A stretch of 64,000 nt of DNA from NCBI GenBank assembly GCA_037576215.1, contig JBANDB010000004.1:1116001-1180000 (forward strand), in the 5' to 3' direction. Positions within the stretch are counted from its first letter, which is position 1; every line of letters begins with the position of its first letter. A program made the translations under genes and the position numbers. The stretch is from Armillaria gallica. Lineage: Eukaryota > Basidiomycota > Agaricomycetes > Agaricales > Physalacriaceae. The notes below the pieces were generated by a model. That model searched no databases, had not been told where the DNA came from, and saw only the letters and a program-made list of their open reading frames with translations. This document shows positions 12,360-24,164 of this stretch, in pieces.

Positions 12360-13954
12360 CATCAGCAAAATGGCCAATTTCTCTTTTGCAGATTTGTCTT
12401 TTTTTGGACTTCTTTCAGCATCTTGGTCTTGGGATCGGTGTCTTGATCTTTGGAACCAGGTCTTGTGTTGTAACTATAACAGTGGGAGGCTTGCAGTAGG
12501 TAAATATACTGAATTGTTCACTCCTAGAGCTCAGAACGAGCTCCTTAAATACTACAGAATGTATCTATAATATTCTACTAAAGTATTTAAAAATATCCAA
12601 GTATCATGACAAATGAGTAAGCTGAATGTTTGAGAATCTTCCGGTATAAGCTTGAAGTTGTAAATCCCAACATCTTGAATGTCTTTCACATCTTATCAAA
12701 TTTTGTAAGTACATATGGCAGAATCTGTTGAATGGGTGTCTGTTATGGTTAGACTGTGGGTTTGAATACCTGTGGTTGCTTGATTTTTGTTCGCTCGACA
12801 CTTACATTATACTATGATGTTGAGCGTTTGCATGAACATGCTGGCAATGACATCAGGTTTCAGAACTGGGTTCTGAAAGATTACATCATAGTAGCAGTAG
12901 GTACAAATTTCGAGTTGCAATTCTGACATGACTGGTGTTCTGGGTACCTATTTACTATGTCACACCACCACTTGAGAGTATGGAAACTATGTAACTGAAG
13001 CTAAACATTGGTGAAAATTTGTCTAAGTTCTTTCAAACTCCACCAAGGCACCTGGGCACAGGCCAATCACTTCATTTCACATGATGTTGACTTTGAATCC
13101 AAAAGTCAATCTGAATTGATCTCCACGTTCTTCCTTTCCCCCTCCATCCTCATTCAAAGGACAACCTCAGCATCAAACCTCAGCATCAAACTAGCAAGCC
13201 AAACCCCAGCATGCAAAGGTACCATGCTCTAGCAAGCTGGATGCAAAGGTGGTGTGGTGCATATCACATCTAGAGATCCCAGATGAGTACAAAAATGGGC
13301 TTTGCACATGGTACGTTACTCTCCCTGGAGGCTGGTTTTCAAGGGCTGATGCCCTTCCATTCCAGTATGTTGCTATTTGTCTAAAGGTAAGTCCCTAGTC
13401 CAGGAGATTATGATTGCTCACCACAGGTACCTTCGAGGCTCATGCCTTTTTTTGGGTGTGGGAGTTGGATTCAAACACCATCTAATTCAATCCAAATGAC
13501 CGCAGTATGAATAGAATAGGACATAGATGGGCCAGGAAGACTGCAGAGAGCTACTCCAGTGACTAGCTACTAGGTCCTTCTCACTGGAGTGCAGACATCC
13601 TTCCCCCATGTAATCAAGCTTTCTTGTACTAGTGTTACTTACTGTTTAAATGTACCTGCTTACTGTATGCCCATGTAGTATAATTATGCCAATTACCACT
13701 ATGCTTTCTATGCTCTTTCTTCATTTGTAATGTTCCAAAGCAATAAGCAAACTAAAATATATAAAAGATGCTGCTGTATGAAAGACAATGTGCCAGTCTT
13801 TCAAAGTTCTGATCTACTTGACAAGACAAGGTATGTATCTTGTGAAATACATTTTCTTCTTGTGGAAAGACATTGTATTTTGTATCTTTCAAAGCTTTTA
13901 TGACTTTAGAAAGTACTGAAATATGCCAAAGACAAAGTGACCATTTTGCTAATG
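12360..13954. mobile_element. Unclassified 1.6-kb TIR element
   Basis: This 1,595-bp segment interrupts the repeat between GGTATTG and TGACGGCACACC; copy 2 reads straight through (GGTATTGACGGCAC). The ends are CATCAGCAAAATGGCCAATT and, inverted, CATTAGCAAAATGGTCACTT, an imperfect TIR that can be followed for about 36 bp. Only TG is duplicated at the junction. No recognisable protein is encoded, so it is probably non-autonomous. The family is not identified. Confidence 0.8.
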
Positions 13955-15356
13955 TGACGGCACACCCCGGTGAGTCATTTAGTCCCATCTTGTGTAGTAC
14001 ATTAGCTTATGGCTTTCAACAGGATGTTCTCACTGCATGGTGGGAACTGAACAATAGCAGCAATCTTCCATGGCATAAGCGAAGCCGAGGAAGTTCCAGT
14101 TTTGGGGCTCACAAGTTGTACATTGTATTGCCATCCTGTTGTATTCATCTCATTGTTTCCTTACAGATGGTCTGAAAATCCTTCAATCTATTGCATGCAT
14201 CAACTGTCTATGGAACGTTTCTGTGACCTACTGTGAAGCCCCATCTTATCGACTTCGCAATCTCATCCCAAAGGCTGTATTGTATCATCACGCATCAATG
14301 CATCAATGTTCACACTCAGTTCACATTGAAACTCATTGCAAGATAGTCATCGAGTCTCATGCTCATACTAACCACCTTCTGGCTTAAGTGTTTTTCTGCC
14401 AGCCCGCCAAGTCTTGTATATGACTGTTGTCACAGTTTATGGCCACGACCCCAGGCAAAGGACTTGAGTGTCAACTCCCAACTTCCCGTGCTCTCTCTGA
14501 CGTCAGTCAAACCACTTTCCAAGGGTGAACCTTTCCTTTTCTGGCTACTCCTTGTCGCTATGGGGTGTTGTCGTGATGGGCCACTATCCATTCACGTTCA
14601 TGCGCATACACCCAGAAGAACCTCCATGCAAACAAAGCATGTTCTACCAGATCTCCTTCAGGCCTTTCTTATGCAACAATATTGGTCTCATGAAACTTCT
14701 CAGTCACTGGTGACAGTTCACCACAAAGGAGGGAGGATGCACCATCGATGCTCCGACTTTGCCCGGTGGACCTTCCATGGTGTCCCATCTGAAATGTAGA
14801 AGGGAAGACGTATGTTACGCCTTTTATTTGCTTCCTCTACACTTGACCTTATGGGCTCTGTAGAATGGGGCTAGAATATTGTCTCAAGCATTCCATCGAA
14901 AGGAGCAATATACACTTCCAGTCCACGCGTTCTTCAAGCCATCATTTCCTCTCATGTTAGCACTCGATATCCAGCCCAGCTCATTGCCAACTATTTCACT
15001 TCGCTTGATGGTGGCAGTCCAGGCCTTTACAAGACATTTATGGAGGACAGATGGCGAGCTATTGATGCCAGCTGTATCTTGGGACTTGAGGGTTGCTTCA
15101 GTGAGTGATTCAGTCCCACACTGTGGTCGACCATTCATGATTTAAAGCAGACAATGGGCAGAGTCAACGGGTCTGAGCTGTTAAGTGCCCATGCAGTGCA
15201 TCAGGTAAAAGGTTGAGATAATATGTGGTGCAAGCACTTGGAGTGGGTCAACTGTGCATCCATCGTTCTGTGTCAATTATATGCTGCTGATTTGCCTCTC
15301 ACAGACATTCAATGCTACGTGTACTGGAGCTTTGTCAAAGATGGTGAGCTCAGTAC
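13955..15356. repeat. Unclassified repeat, copy 1, fragment 4
   Basis: Long match to 27391-28764 of copy 2, for example ACGGCACACCCCGGTGAGTC and GTGGGAACTGAACAATA. Similarity stops at GCTCAGTA. The two copies differ mainly by TG or CA here where copy 2 has CG. No recognisable protein was found on either strand. Confidence 0.85.
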
Positions 15357-16030
15357 CTCGCGAGATCTTGCAGGGCCTCACAGGTTCTTGCAAGATCTAT
15401 GATTAAAGTCCCATAAAACCAAGCCTAACTGAGGCCACTTCAATTTGTGCCATCTTCAAAGGGACAGCAGGAAAGTCTGTGAGAAGGATGAGTCCTGCGG
15501 CTTCGAAGTTCATGGGACCAGAGATGGAGGAAGTGTTGAACATGAGAGGAAGCTGATTGAAGAATTTGAGCGAGAGGAAAGGAATGGAACAGACACTGCT
15601 GAAGTTAGTGAGGAGTAACATGGAGCATGGCAATAGTGCGGAGTGAGAACATATCACAGTAGAACGGAACTGTCAGATGAATACTTTTTGAAGGCCTCAG
15701 ATTTCTAAAAGATGTGCATTTATACCTCTAGTGATATAGATGCATATCCCGTAACAGCGGCAAAGTAGCATAGTGCCATTGATAAATATCATGTCTTGGA
15801 TTCTAAGCACACACTTTGAAACAGCACAGTAGTTGAGAGGATTTAAGCGTACTGAACTGACGCACTGTTATTAGCAAGAAGTAATATATGAGGAAGGGTG
15901 CTTCGCTCAGGTCTGCAAGTACAAAATTTAGCAGCACTGAGTTTAAAAGAAAGGACTCATGTGCCTGACCCTTGCATAAAGACGAAATTAATTCTTACTC
16001 TTTTAGATCTTATGAGAAGAGCCGTTCACA
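15357..16030. other. Intergenic, nothing recognised
   Basis: Transition between the CpG-poor nested repeats and the CpG-normal gene region. Only short open frames without recognisable similarity were seen. It would include the 3' flank of the minus-strand HET gene. Confidence 0.5.
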
Positions 16031-17704
16031 TTAAATAGGAATATTGTGAGACTTTTCGGCAACACCCAAGTCCTTTAACCTCTGGACTTCTCTCGGGCTA
16101 GCCAATACTAACACTGATACTTTCTCGAACATCTCACCTGTGAATGTTCTTCGTCCTACAACCCAAAATTTCCCCCATGTACCATGCAGATAGGCTGGTG
16201 GATAGTTCCCAAGTAGTGTGTATGTATCTTCGAGTATTGGCTGCTGGTGGGGGGCAATGACTTTGAATGTGCTTGCTGGTCCATCTATGTTTTCAACAGT
16301 CAACTGTCCACTCCTATCAATCCCTTCTGCACCTCCAACAGCCAATCCATGAATGATACCCTTTTCAATACAATACCCATCACACCAGTCTTCATCCACT
16401 TCCTCGTCCCGATAGACCATTGCCGAGCAGTAGTAATCTCTTGGCATGGACTCCGTCATGACTTGTTTCCATGACGGTCTCCATTTCTTCCCTGAATTTC
16501 CTGGTTTAGGATACAAGAAGAACAGTTGCGCACGATACCACGCGCCCATCGTGTTAACCAGTGCTATCCACGCGTCCTCCAGAGACTGGCTCTCATAGTA
16601 CACTGGGATTGTCTGCGATCCCAGGCTAAATGCCAGTCCCGCCACTTTATCCACAGCATTGGTCGACACGCGTTTTTGCATCTGCGATAGCACATCAAAC
16701 ATTCCAAGCCGACGTCGTGATACAGACATCAACTGTTTGTGAAACATCGTCAGGATGCCATTCTCATCTTCGTCTATGGGCTTGGTATGCAGCGGTCCGT
16801 CAGGGATATCCCCAGCAACAATTGGATTCCGGCCGATCTCCTGTAATGTCCATGCACGCCTAAACCAACATTGGTCGCTGTCCAAGTCACCCGCCTTGAC
16901 ACTCAACGGTCGCCCAAGACCACTCAAATACCAGACCACTGCCTCGGAAAATCGGTACACAGCTCCAATGGTAGGCACGTCGAGCCTCCATTCATCTGCA
17001 CGTAGATCCTCCCTTTGTCCACCCTTCTGCCTCAAACAAAGAATGTCTAACCATACATACTCAGCTCCCAGATTCAACATCTCGATGCGGATAAGGTCAA
17101 GATTGGTGTCTCTCGGGATAGGAATGGGCCACTGGTATCCGTTTATGGGTGTCCACACATCGATGCGATCTCTTTCAGCCACCCAAGAATGTGATATAGG
17201 TCGTGGCCATTCATGGGCAACCCACCATGGCACCACTCGATTACTGTACAAATCCCAGACACGTCGAGGCATGATATACAAGCCGACGATTCGGTCATTG
17301 ACGATAGCTTCTTGTCGCTCTTGGAGGTCTTCAGCCTCGCGTGCGCGTAGTTTTTCTTTGACTGCTCTCCAGTTTTCGAACCATATTGGGCGTAGATGGG
17401 CATACGCAGTACCGAAGTCATAGTTCATCCTGATGCATTCTTTGAGGAGGAAAGAAAGAGATGGGATTCGTAGGGTGTGCATTGTTCCGAGAATTGTATT
17501 GAGTAGATCCAAGAGACACTGGATTCCAAGGGTAGTGCAGGGCGTGTTTGCAAGGGAAGATGATATCACAGGCTTGCTACCGGTGTACGCCCTCTGCAAT
17601 GGAACCCTTATCGACGACTCTGGTCTCCCGATCTCTGTCTCGGAGGAGATTGTGACTTTGGGAAGACTCGAAAAGACTCTATCACGCTTGAGCCGTGCCT
17701 GCAT
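16031..17704 (-). CDS. HET-domain (heterokaryon incompatibility-like) protein
   Basis: A single long exon encodes 557 residues. The three hallmark HET blocks are present: ISHSWV at about residues 170-175, YVWLDILCLRQ at 216-226 and WFRRAWTLQE at 280-289. HET domains occur in fungal self/non-self recognition and programmed cell death, but the role of this basidiomycete subfamily is unproven. Two relatives in the window are both disrupted by LTR retrotransposons, so this is the only apparently intact copy. The ATG at 17704 is used because it opens the frame. The relative at 31617 has a small first exon and a 61-bp intron, so a further 5' exon upstream (17.71-17.88 kb) is possible, with a GTGAGG...TGCAG segment as a candidate intron. 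CpG content is normal, unlike the disrupted fragment at 59 kb. Confidence 0.85.
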   Translation of the reverse strand: MQARLKRDRVFSSLPKVTISSETEIGRPESSIRVPLQRAYTGSKPVISSSLANTPCTTLGIQCLLDLLNTILGTMHTLRIPSLSFLLKECIRMNYDFGTAYAHLRPIWFENWRAVKEKLRAREAEDLQERQEAIVNDRIVGLYIMPRRVWDLYSNRVVPWWVAHEWPRPISHSWVAERDRIDVWTPINGYQWPIPIPRDTNLDLIRIEMLNLGAEYVWLDILCLRQKGGQREDLRADEWRLDVPTIGAVYRFSEAVVWYLSGLGRPLSVKAGDLDSDQCWFRRAWTLQEIGRNPIVAGDIPDGPLHTKPIDEDENGILTMFHKQLMSVSRRRLGMFDVLSQMQKRVSTNAVDKVAGLAFSLGSQTIPVYYESQSLEDAWIALVNTMGAWYRAQLFFLYPKPGNSGKKWRPSWKQVMTESMPRDYYCSAMVYRDEEVDEDWCDGYCIEKGIIHGLAVGGAEGIDRSGQLTVENIDGPASTFKVIAPHQQPILEDTYTLLGNYPPAYLHGTWGKFWVVGRRTFTGEMFEKVSVLVLASPREVQRLKDLGVAEKSHNIPI

Positions 17705-18203
17705 TGCACCATGTTATATATTGTCACCACGTTCATTTTTGATATCCTCACAATATTTCCTTTCAGCCGCGGAATAGCCCATTCCCCCCACTGGCTGGGA
17801 ATGCATTTGTATAGGGTAGCTTGGAATTCTACTAGAAATAACTGGAATGAAGATGTAAACCTGACGATGAGAAATGACACCTACACGCCATCATTTTCCC
17901 ATAGTACATAGAAGTATCAGTTGGAGACATAGCAAGAGACGCTGGTCTGATAATTAAAAAATCGCTGTCTCGACGTTGATAGGTGGACACTAAATCCTAT
18001 ATTTCTGGATGAGAATGTGTTTCTTTACGTGGTTCATGAAGTGGATCAAGAAATGAATGAAACAGCTGTATTACTGAATCCGTCGTACACGTCATGATGG
18101 CCTTGAAACTGCGTAGCAGTGGACAACTAGGCCAAATGGAGCCGTTTGAGATCAATATCAGCTGAGTAATCGAGCGCCGATGTCGATAATCACATTGAAA
18201 AGC
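17705..18203. other. Intergenic between HET gene and helicase cassette
   Basis: Probably contains the promoter and perhaps a first exon of the minus-strand HET gene. No other feature was recognised up to the left inverted repeat of the helicase/DUF6589 cassette. Confidence 0.4.
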
Positions 18204-18255
18204 TAGTCCTGTTTTAACCGCGCCCCCCTTGCTATGACCATCGGCCCCGTTACGT
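18204..18255 (+). repeat. Left inverted repeat of helicase/DUF6589 cassette
   Basis: Matches the reverse complement of 24165-24216. The inner 28 bp (18228-18255) carries 25 identities; a C-rich middle is poorly matched; TAGTC and TGTTTT match again at the outer edge. An in-frame ATG at 18234 lies within it, which is one reason to prefer the helicase start at 18375. Confidence 0.75.
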
Positions 18256-18374
18256 CAGCACCCAAATTTAGAAAGATATTCCCATCACCTCTTGGATTAA
18301 TACCACCGCGTCGGATACCGTGTCGCGTCGTTTCCCCGCTTGTAGCTCTGCTGCTCTCGCAGCGTCGCTATGCC

Positions 18375-20558
18375 ATGACCTCGAAACTCTCTTGGAAGGA
18401 CTCTGAAGGACTCCAAGCAATCAGAAATGTAGTAGCGAAGCGGATACCGCGCTGGAAGAACGGGCTTCAGCCATTTCAAGAGCTTCCCATCGTTCTGATT
18501 CTCAACGGCGAAGATGTTCTGCTATGTACCGCGACAGGAGATGGAAAATCAGCTCTGTTTACCGTTCCGATTCTCTGCCATCTCGAACTCGGACAATCCC
18601 CATCCTCATATCCCAGCCTCACTGTACGGAAGCACCCTATTGGCCTAGTTATTACACCAACAAAGGGTTTGGCGTCTAATATAGTGCGCCTTGAGAAACC
18701 TTCAGTTCAGTACATCAGATTCACGCATTTACAGGTCACTCAGCTCGCTGAATATGGAATATCGGCCCTCTCATATTGCCACGAGACCATCACGGAATAT
18801 AACAAGACTGGACGAGATCTAACCAATGAGATAGCTACCTGCGAATCTTATCAAGTCGTTTGCGTTGATCCTGAACATATCCTTGGCTCGGCGTGGATGA
18901 AGATTACAAACTCGGATGTCTTTCGCGAGAATATCGTTTTTGCATGCGTCGAAGAGGTTCACTTGATGGATGAATGGGGTTCATCCTTCCGACCCGCTTT
19001 CAAACATATTGGCACATTCCTTCGTGGCAGACTCCCCTCTCATGTTTCTGTATTTGCTCTTTCTGCAACGTTACAACCAGGCCCATCAACCGTCTCGATC
19101 TGTCGAAGCTTAGGCTTTGAAGATGGCGCCTTTCATCTGATTCGAAGGTCGAACGAGCGCAGGAACATCCAGTTCATAATGGAGCCTCTGCAGCACGGAG
19201 TCTCGAGCGATGATTTTCCTCAGATCCTTTCCTTCATTTCGTCTGAACGCAAGGCAATCATTCACTGTCCTTCCATCGAGCTTATCTATCGGGTCTATCT
19301 CTATCTTTGGCGTATGGAACCATCTGGCATCAATCACTTCCGTCGTGTTCGGATGTATCACAGTCTTAATTCCGACGAGTACAATACGGCTACTCTTGAT
19401 CTCCTGGATAGCGACCCTCAACTACTGATTGTTATTGCCTCTGTGGCTTTCGCCAACGGAATCAATGTCAAAAGCTTACTCGATAGCATCTCCCTTACAT
19501 TCCCAAAAACACTTGATCAAGCTTGGCAGCAAGAAGGGCGCGTCGGTAGAGTTCTAGAGGACTTGTGCCGCGGGATCATGCTCGTTCAGCGAAGTGATAT
19601 CACCAAAGCAGAAAAGTTCATTGCTGGTGAGTCTTTACACCTTGTGTTACCGCCCATTTATCTCGGATGATCTCCAGACCAAGCTGACATGAACGGTAAG
19701 CGTACGTTCAAGCCAATCACCGAGATGGACATGGCGAAGGCTCTCCTTCTCATCGAGAAGCTCTGCTATATTGCTGCGATCAATCGGATATACCGAAACC
19801 CGCCGTCGGAAGAGACAACACTCGACTGCGTAGAAGCCAAGCGTCCTCTTCCCTGCTCACTTTGCTGCGTACGATACAAAATCTCGGTGTCTTTCCAGCG
19901 GCCTATTGATAACTCTCCATTCCTCGCTCCTCCTCCCAAAGTTACGGCGGCTAGAACACCAAAATCAAGAAAGCTTACAAAGAAGGAGCGTGTCTCTCTA
20001 GAAACGAAGCTCAATCACTTTGGCGATGATCTTTACCGGGCGGAACGCTACTACAATCCCTATCGTCCTCGTAACGCTTACTTCCCTAAGTCTCTCATGA
20101 CACGCATCCTAGATGAGCTGCTGAGTATCAAGGACGAGGATGAACTAATGGTGATGCTTGCTACTGAGGACTGGGCCTTTCAACATAGCTACAGCTCAAG
20201 CCTTTTTGGACTTGTCACCTCTTTGCAGCTTGCTATTCGAAATGACCGGAAAAAGACACGTCGGGCGACAAGGACCCGGCGTACTGTTTCGAGCTCGACG
20301 ACAACTGAAGATGAACTTGATACTATGGAGACCGAATCCTCTGCTGGTGCTCCTGTCGATGAGAACCAACCTCCTGAACATAGACCCGAGACTCCGGCTA
20401 CCAGCACTCAATGTAACCGTAAACGGACAGCATTAGAGGACGTTACAAATCAACCCGCTCAGAAACGTATAACTCGACGTCGAAATCCAGAAATCGCTGC
20501 CTCGGTTAAAGACATCATGGCTTCGTATGGCCCTACAAGGACAAATCGGCGACGATAA
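18375..20558 (+). CDS. RecQ-like ATP-dependent DNA helicase
   Basis: Three exons (18375-18683, 18735-19626, 19678-20558) give 693 residues. Both introns are 51 bp. The first keeps the frame open but interrupts a conserved block, SNI then VTQLAEYGISALSYC. The motifs are LQPFQ at 31-35, Walker A ATGDGKS around 53-59, motif II EEVH at 176-179, SAT at about 213-215 and QEGRVGR of motif VI further on. Such proteins unwind DNA using ATP and are repeated in mushroom genomes. Motif II is odd: relatives I know carry DEVH, and here the first Asp is Glu. The C-terminal part has a Cys pair (CSLCCVR) and an Arg/Ser-rich tail. The frame is open to an earlier ATG at 18234, inside the inverted repeat. The gene converges on the DUF6589 gene with 42 bases between stops. 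Confidence 0.85.
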
Positions 20559-20600
20559 ATTGTTTGTACGTCTATATCAGAATATTATTTGAAACAGAAA

Positions 20601-23600
20601 CTAATCGTGCTCTAGACCGGAGCCATCTGAGAGTCCATCAGCACTATCGCTCTCCTCAGCACTGCTATCACTGTTCTCGCTATCGTCTTTATCAGTGTCA
20701 TCATCCTCAGCCTCTCCCGTATCTTCGCTAACCATCACGGCGAATTGATCCTCTTCGTACCAATCATTCATCAGCCGTCCGTTTTCGGGATCAATCACAA
20801 ATGCCAAATCAGACCCACTCCTTAGTTCGTCGTTATCTTCAATTTCCTCGTCCTCAATCTGATCAAGCACTTCATCAGCTTTGGCATGACCTGGTATCTG
20901 CACGCCGCTATCTTTACCGCCTTCATCTTCAGCTATGCTCGACGAATCGGTGTCATCATCACCGCCACATGATGGGGGTTCAATGTCAGACGGTGAAGGA
21001 TTGTTCTGAACTGCAGGAGAGGGACCACTGGGTTTGGGAGATGTATCAGTCGAGCAAGAAGAGTTCATCTCTTTCCATTTTGAGAGCAGAGACGCCTGCT
21101 GACTGGTTTTTTTAATGAAGTCCGGTAGCTTTTCCTCGCGTAGTCGTGTGTATCCACGGTTGAATTGATCAACGGCTGCGTGGCCCATGGTCCTCGAAGT
21201 ACGGAACATGTGTATCTGTTCTGTTCGGAATGTCTTCAAGAGGATCTTGTATTCATCACGGAGATGCGGTGAGGTATGAGATTTGCCACGGCGTCCGAGT
21301 TCAAAGGCGGTCTCGAATTCTTCTTTTATTCGAAGGAAACAGTGGACGTTCGGGGAAATCGTTTGACGGTAGAATGTGTCATCAAATTTTCCCCCGTGTT
21401 TCCCTACCATATCCTCAAGCCATCGGTTATAGTGCTCCTGAAGTAAATCAGCTTCAATCCAGCTCCCAAGCTCGCCAGTCAGGTTGACAAGCCAATTGTT
21501 CCAGATCGCATCCTTGAGGTCGCCTGAGGCTTCGTACCTAAACAGGCAGTACATTTCAAGCAGATAATTCATGTAATTCTGATTTGAAGCGCCGGCAAAG
21601 GTAAAGATCCAGATCTGAAGGAGGTTTTAGCTAAGTCAATTAGTACTTGACTAGCTTACCTTGAGGACGACAAAGGCTCTCCCGATGTCTCCATCTGCTA
21701 CGGCATATACCATCTCTACCCACCAAGAGAAGTCGCGAAGAAACAGGATTGAATTTGCGAGGACGCGGTCACCATCAAAACCATCAGCTTCTGTGTGGGA
21801 TGTCTCCAACTTGTCATCAGCATGCGCCGCTTCAGTAGAAGAATGGGCAGATGATGCGACCCATGCTTTTCCAACGGAAATCTTGAACGTCTCGGGTGCA
21901 GATTGTGAGTCACTGAGAGATAAGGATTGATCGTACGCCACTGTGGATGCGTAGCGATGTGCAAGGGTCTCAGCTTTGAGAATGAGCGTGTCAAGGTCTG
22001 GCAAGGCTTTTTTATCGTCAAGCTCTTCAAAGAAGGTAAGAATATCCTTGTGATCTGCGAGTAGAAGACTCCATAGATCAAGAATATGAGCTTCCCAGAA
22101 GAGCTGCATGCTACGAGCCGTTAGATAGAAGTTACAGCTCTGCAAATTGGATGGGCGATGCATGTTTGTCGCAGATGCGGAATGGGACAAGGCAGATATA
22201 TCTTTCGTGCTTTTTGCGCCATAGAAATTGGTAGCCATGGTATTCAAATTCGTTGACTTTGAATGCCAAAGCTCAATCGTAAAAAGACGATTCTGAAAGC
22301 TCTGGTAAACATCCAAGTCGGTGACACCAAGATACTTCTTCAACCGATTGGCAGCAGCGAATGAACCACCATCACCGCGGAACCATAGCATCGTCTTCGC
22401 TGTATCCTGACCTTTGATTCCCATCTGTGCATCAAAGTCAAGCATGCACTGCTTCATCCCCTTGGTTTCAATCTCACGCTCAGCATTTGTTCCGAGTGGT
22501 TGGACCCAAGTTTTTCGGCCATTTCGCATTCGATGCTGTGCAACTGGGGATGTACGAAAGCGAGACGAGATTGCAGGTGATAGATGGTTTAATTGGGGAA
22601 TATATTCGCAGAGGACACGGACAAAATGGAGAGCGGTGACTTGGTGAACGTGACGCCAGTCAATGTCTCGATAAAGCCTATCTGCCGTCAATGATGAGCG
22701 CTCGTTCCTCATGACCCGGGTTAGATGATCATCTAGATCAAAGGCGCCTGGTTTGTAGTCCTCCAACTGAATGACAGTCGCCGCTGTTCCAACTTGAAGC
22801 TGGTTCACTTTGCCAATACCAGGTTCATGGACCTGTGTATACTGCTGGACATTGTCGAGGACAACACAGTAGCCAAGGTGTCCCGCTGCAAGATTGCGAG
22901 CCACTGATGACTGTAAATATATCCTTCCATTACGTGTCATCGAATTGAGAGCATTCCGAACTGTAGTGTCGCTAACCATGAGTCCCAGCCGGCAATACAC
23001 TCGTTTCAGATCGATATGCGATTTACAAGCAAAGTTCCATACCCCCATGACAAGGGCCATATAACCGTTTGCGTACTTGTTTCTAGACATGATGAATGAA
23101 CTAATTGCACTTGCTTGAACCTTTAACATCAACACTATTAGTCAGTATTGACAACGCAATAATAAAAGACGTACATATGGATGGGGTCGCTGTTTGCGTA
23201 CAACGAAAACTCCATTCTTCTTTGCTGCTGTCATACATTCGGTGATGTACCAGCTTGCCTTCGCTCTCTGGCGTAGATGGATGACATTTTTTTTCATGCT
23301 AAAACCCCACATGTCGTCCCAAGCTACGAGTTTCTGATGATCAACCAACCGTGGCTTGGTCGCAGCTACGAGATGAACCCGGAACTCAGGATTGCCAGGA
23401 TCATCACGAGTCAGAGATCCTATCTCTGACCGGCTGCGCTGACCAACAATGCGGAGGGCCCAAATGGAGAGGGCAGGACGAGCATAGTGAATGGTATGGG
23501 GATCAACTTGTGCGTCAAAGGCAAGATCAAGCTCGGATTTGCGAGCCGATTGGCCATGTGGGATACTGTAACGATGAGAGTACATTTTTTCGACAAGATT

Positions 23601-24056
23601 TACAGCGCGAAAAGTGGATCTACCACCGAGGAATGTCGCAATCATATTAATATGCATCCGGGAGCGAGGATCCTCTGAGCGGCGGGGAACGCTGTGAAAA
23701 AGAGCGTCCAAGAACTCTCCTAAGGAATCAAACTTTTCTGAGCAAAGCTCAAGAATATCATCGACCTTTTGAAAACGGGTCTGAGGAACTGGGCGAATAC
23801 GGCTGGAGCCAGGATCTTTCAGATAAGGGCCAGCCTGATAAAGTAAATCTTGGAAAGGGCTTTCTAAAGGCAGGGGCTGTGGAGGAATAGAAGAGGTCGA
23901 TGCAGTAGAGGAATCAGGGGTGTTTATAACCAAGGGAGTAAATGAATCAAGACGATAGCTCGATGCATCAGGTGGGATAGCAGGTATGATGGGAGTTTTG
24001 GGGATCGCAGCCCAATTACGTCGCTTTTTGGGCTTGTCTGGCTCATAGAAAGTCAT
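20601..24056 (-). CDS. DUF6589-family protein
   Basis: Three exons (24056-23175, 23120-21660, 21614-20601) encode 1,118 residues. The introns of 54 and 45 bp both fall between codons, and the first has a good branch site, TACTGAC. After a Pro/Ser-rich N-terminus come the blocks I associate with DUF6589: VVLDNVQQY (about 380-388), FRGDGGSF (541-548), IELWHSKSTNLNTMA (576-590), FTFAGASNQNYMNYLLE (785-801), WNNWLVNLTGELG (819-831) and DLLQEHYNRWLE (837-848). A long acidic Ser/Asp/Glu tail follows. The biochemical role is unknown. Asp383, Asp544 and Glu841 are spaced so that a DDE-type nuclease is conceivable, which is only a hypothesis. The gene is convergent with the helicase and shares a matching upstream inverted repeat with it. 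Confidence 0.85.
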
Positions 24057-24164
24057 ATCGATATTTTATACGTGGTACGACACGTCGATAGCAAAGGGAT
24101 GAGAGTAAAAACACGTCGAGATGAGAGAATGAATGAACGTGTTGCTTGAGCACGTGATCGATTT

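Noticed and set aside
16755..17423. 222-residue plus-strand open frame opposite the HET gene
   Set aside because: It is the antisense shadow of the HET coding sequence and has no recognisable domain.
18234..18374. N-terminal extension of the helicase from ATG 18234
   Set aside because: The extension lies partly in the inverted repeat and has no similarity to the family, whose members start just before the KLSWKDSEG-like block; 18375 is preferred.
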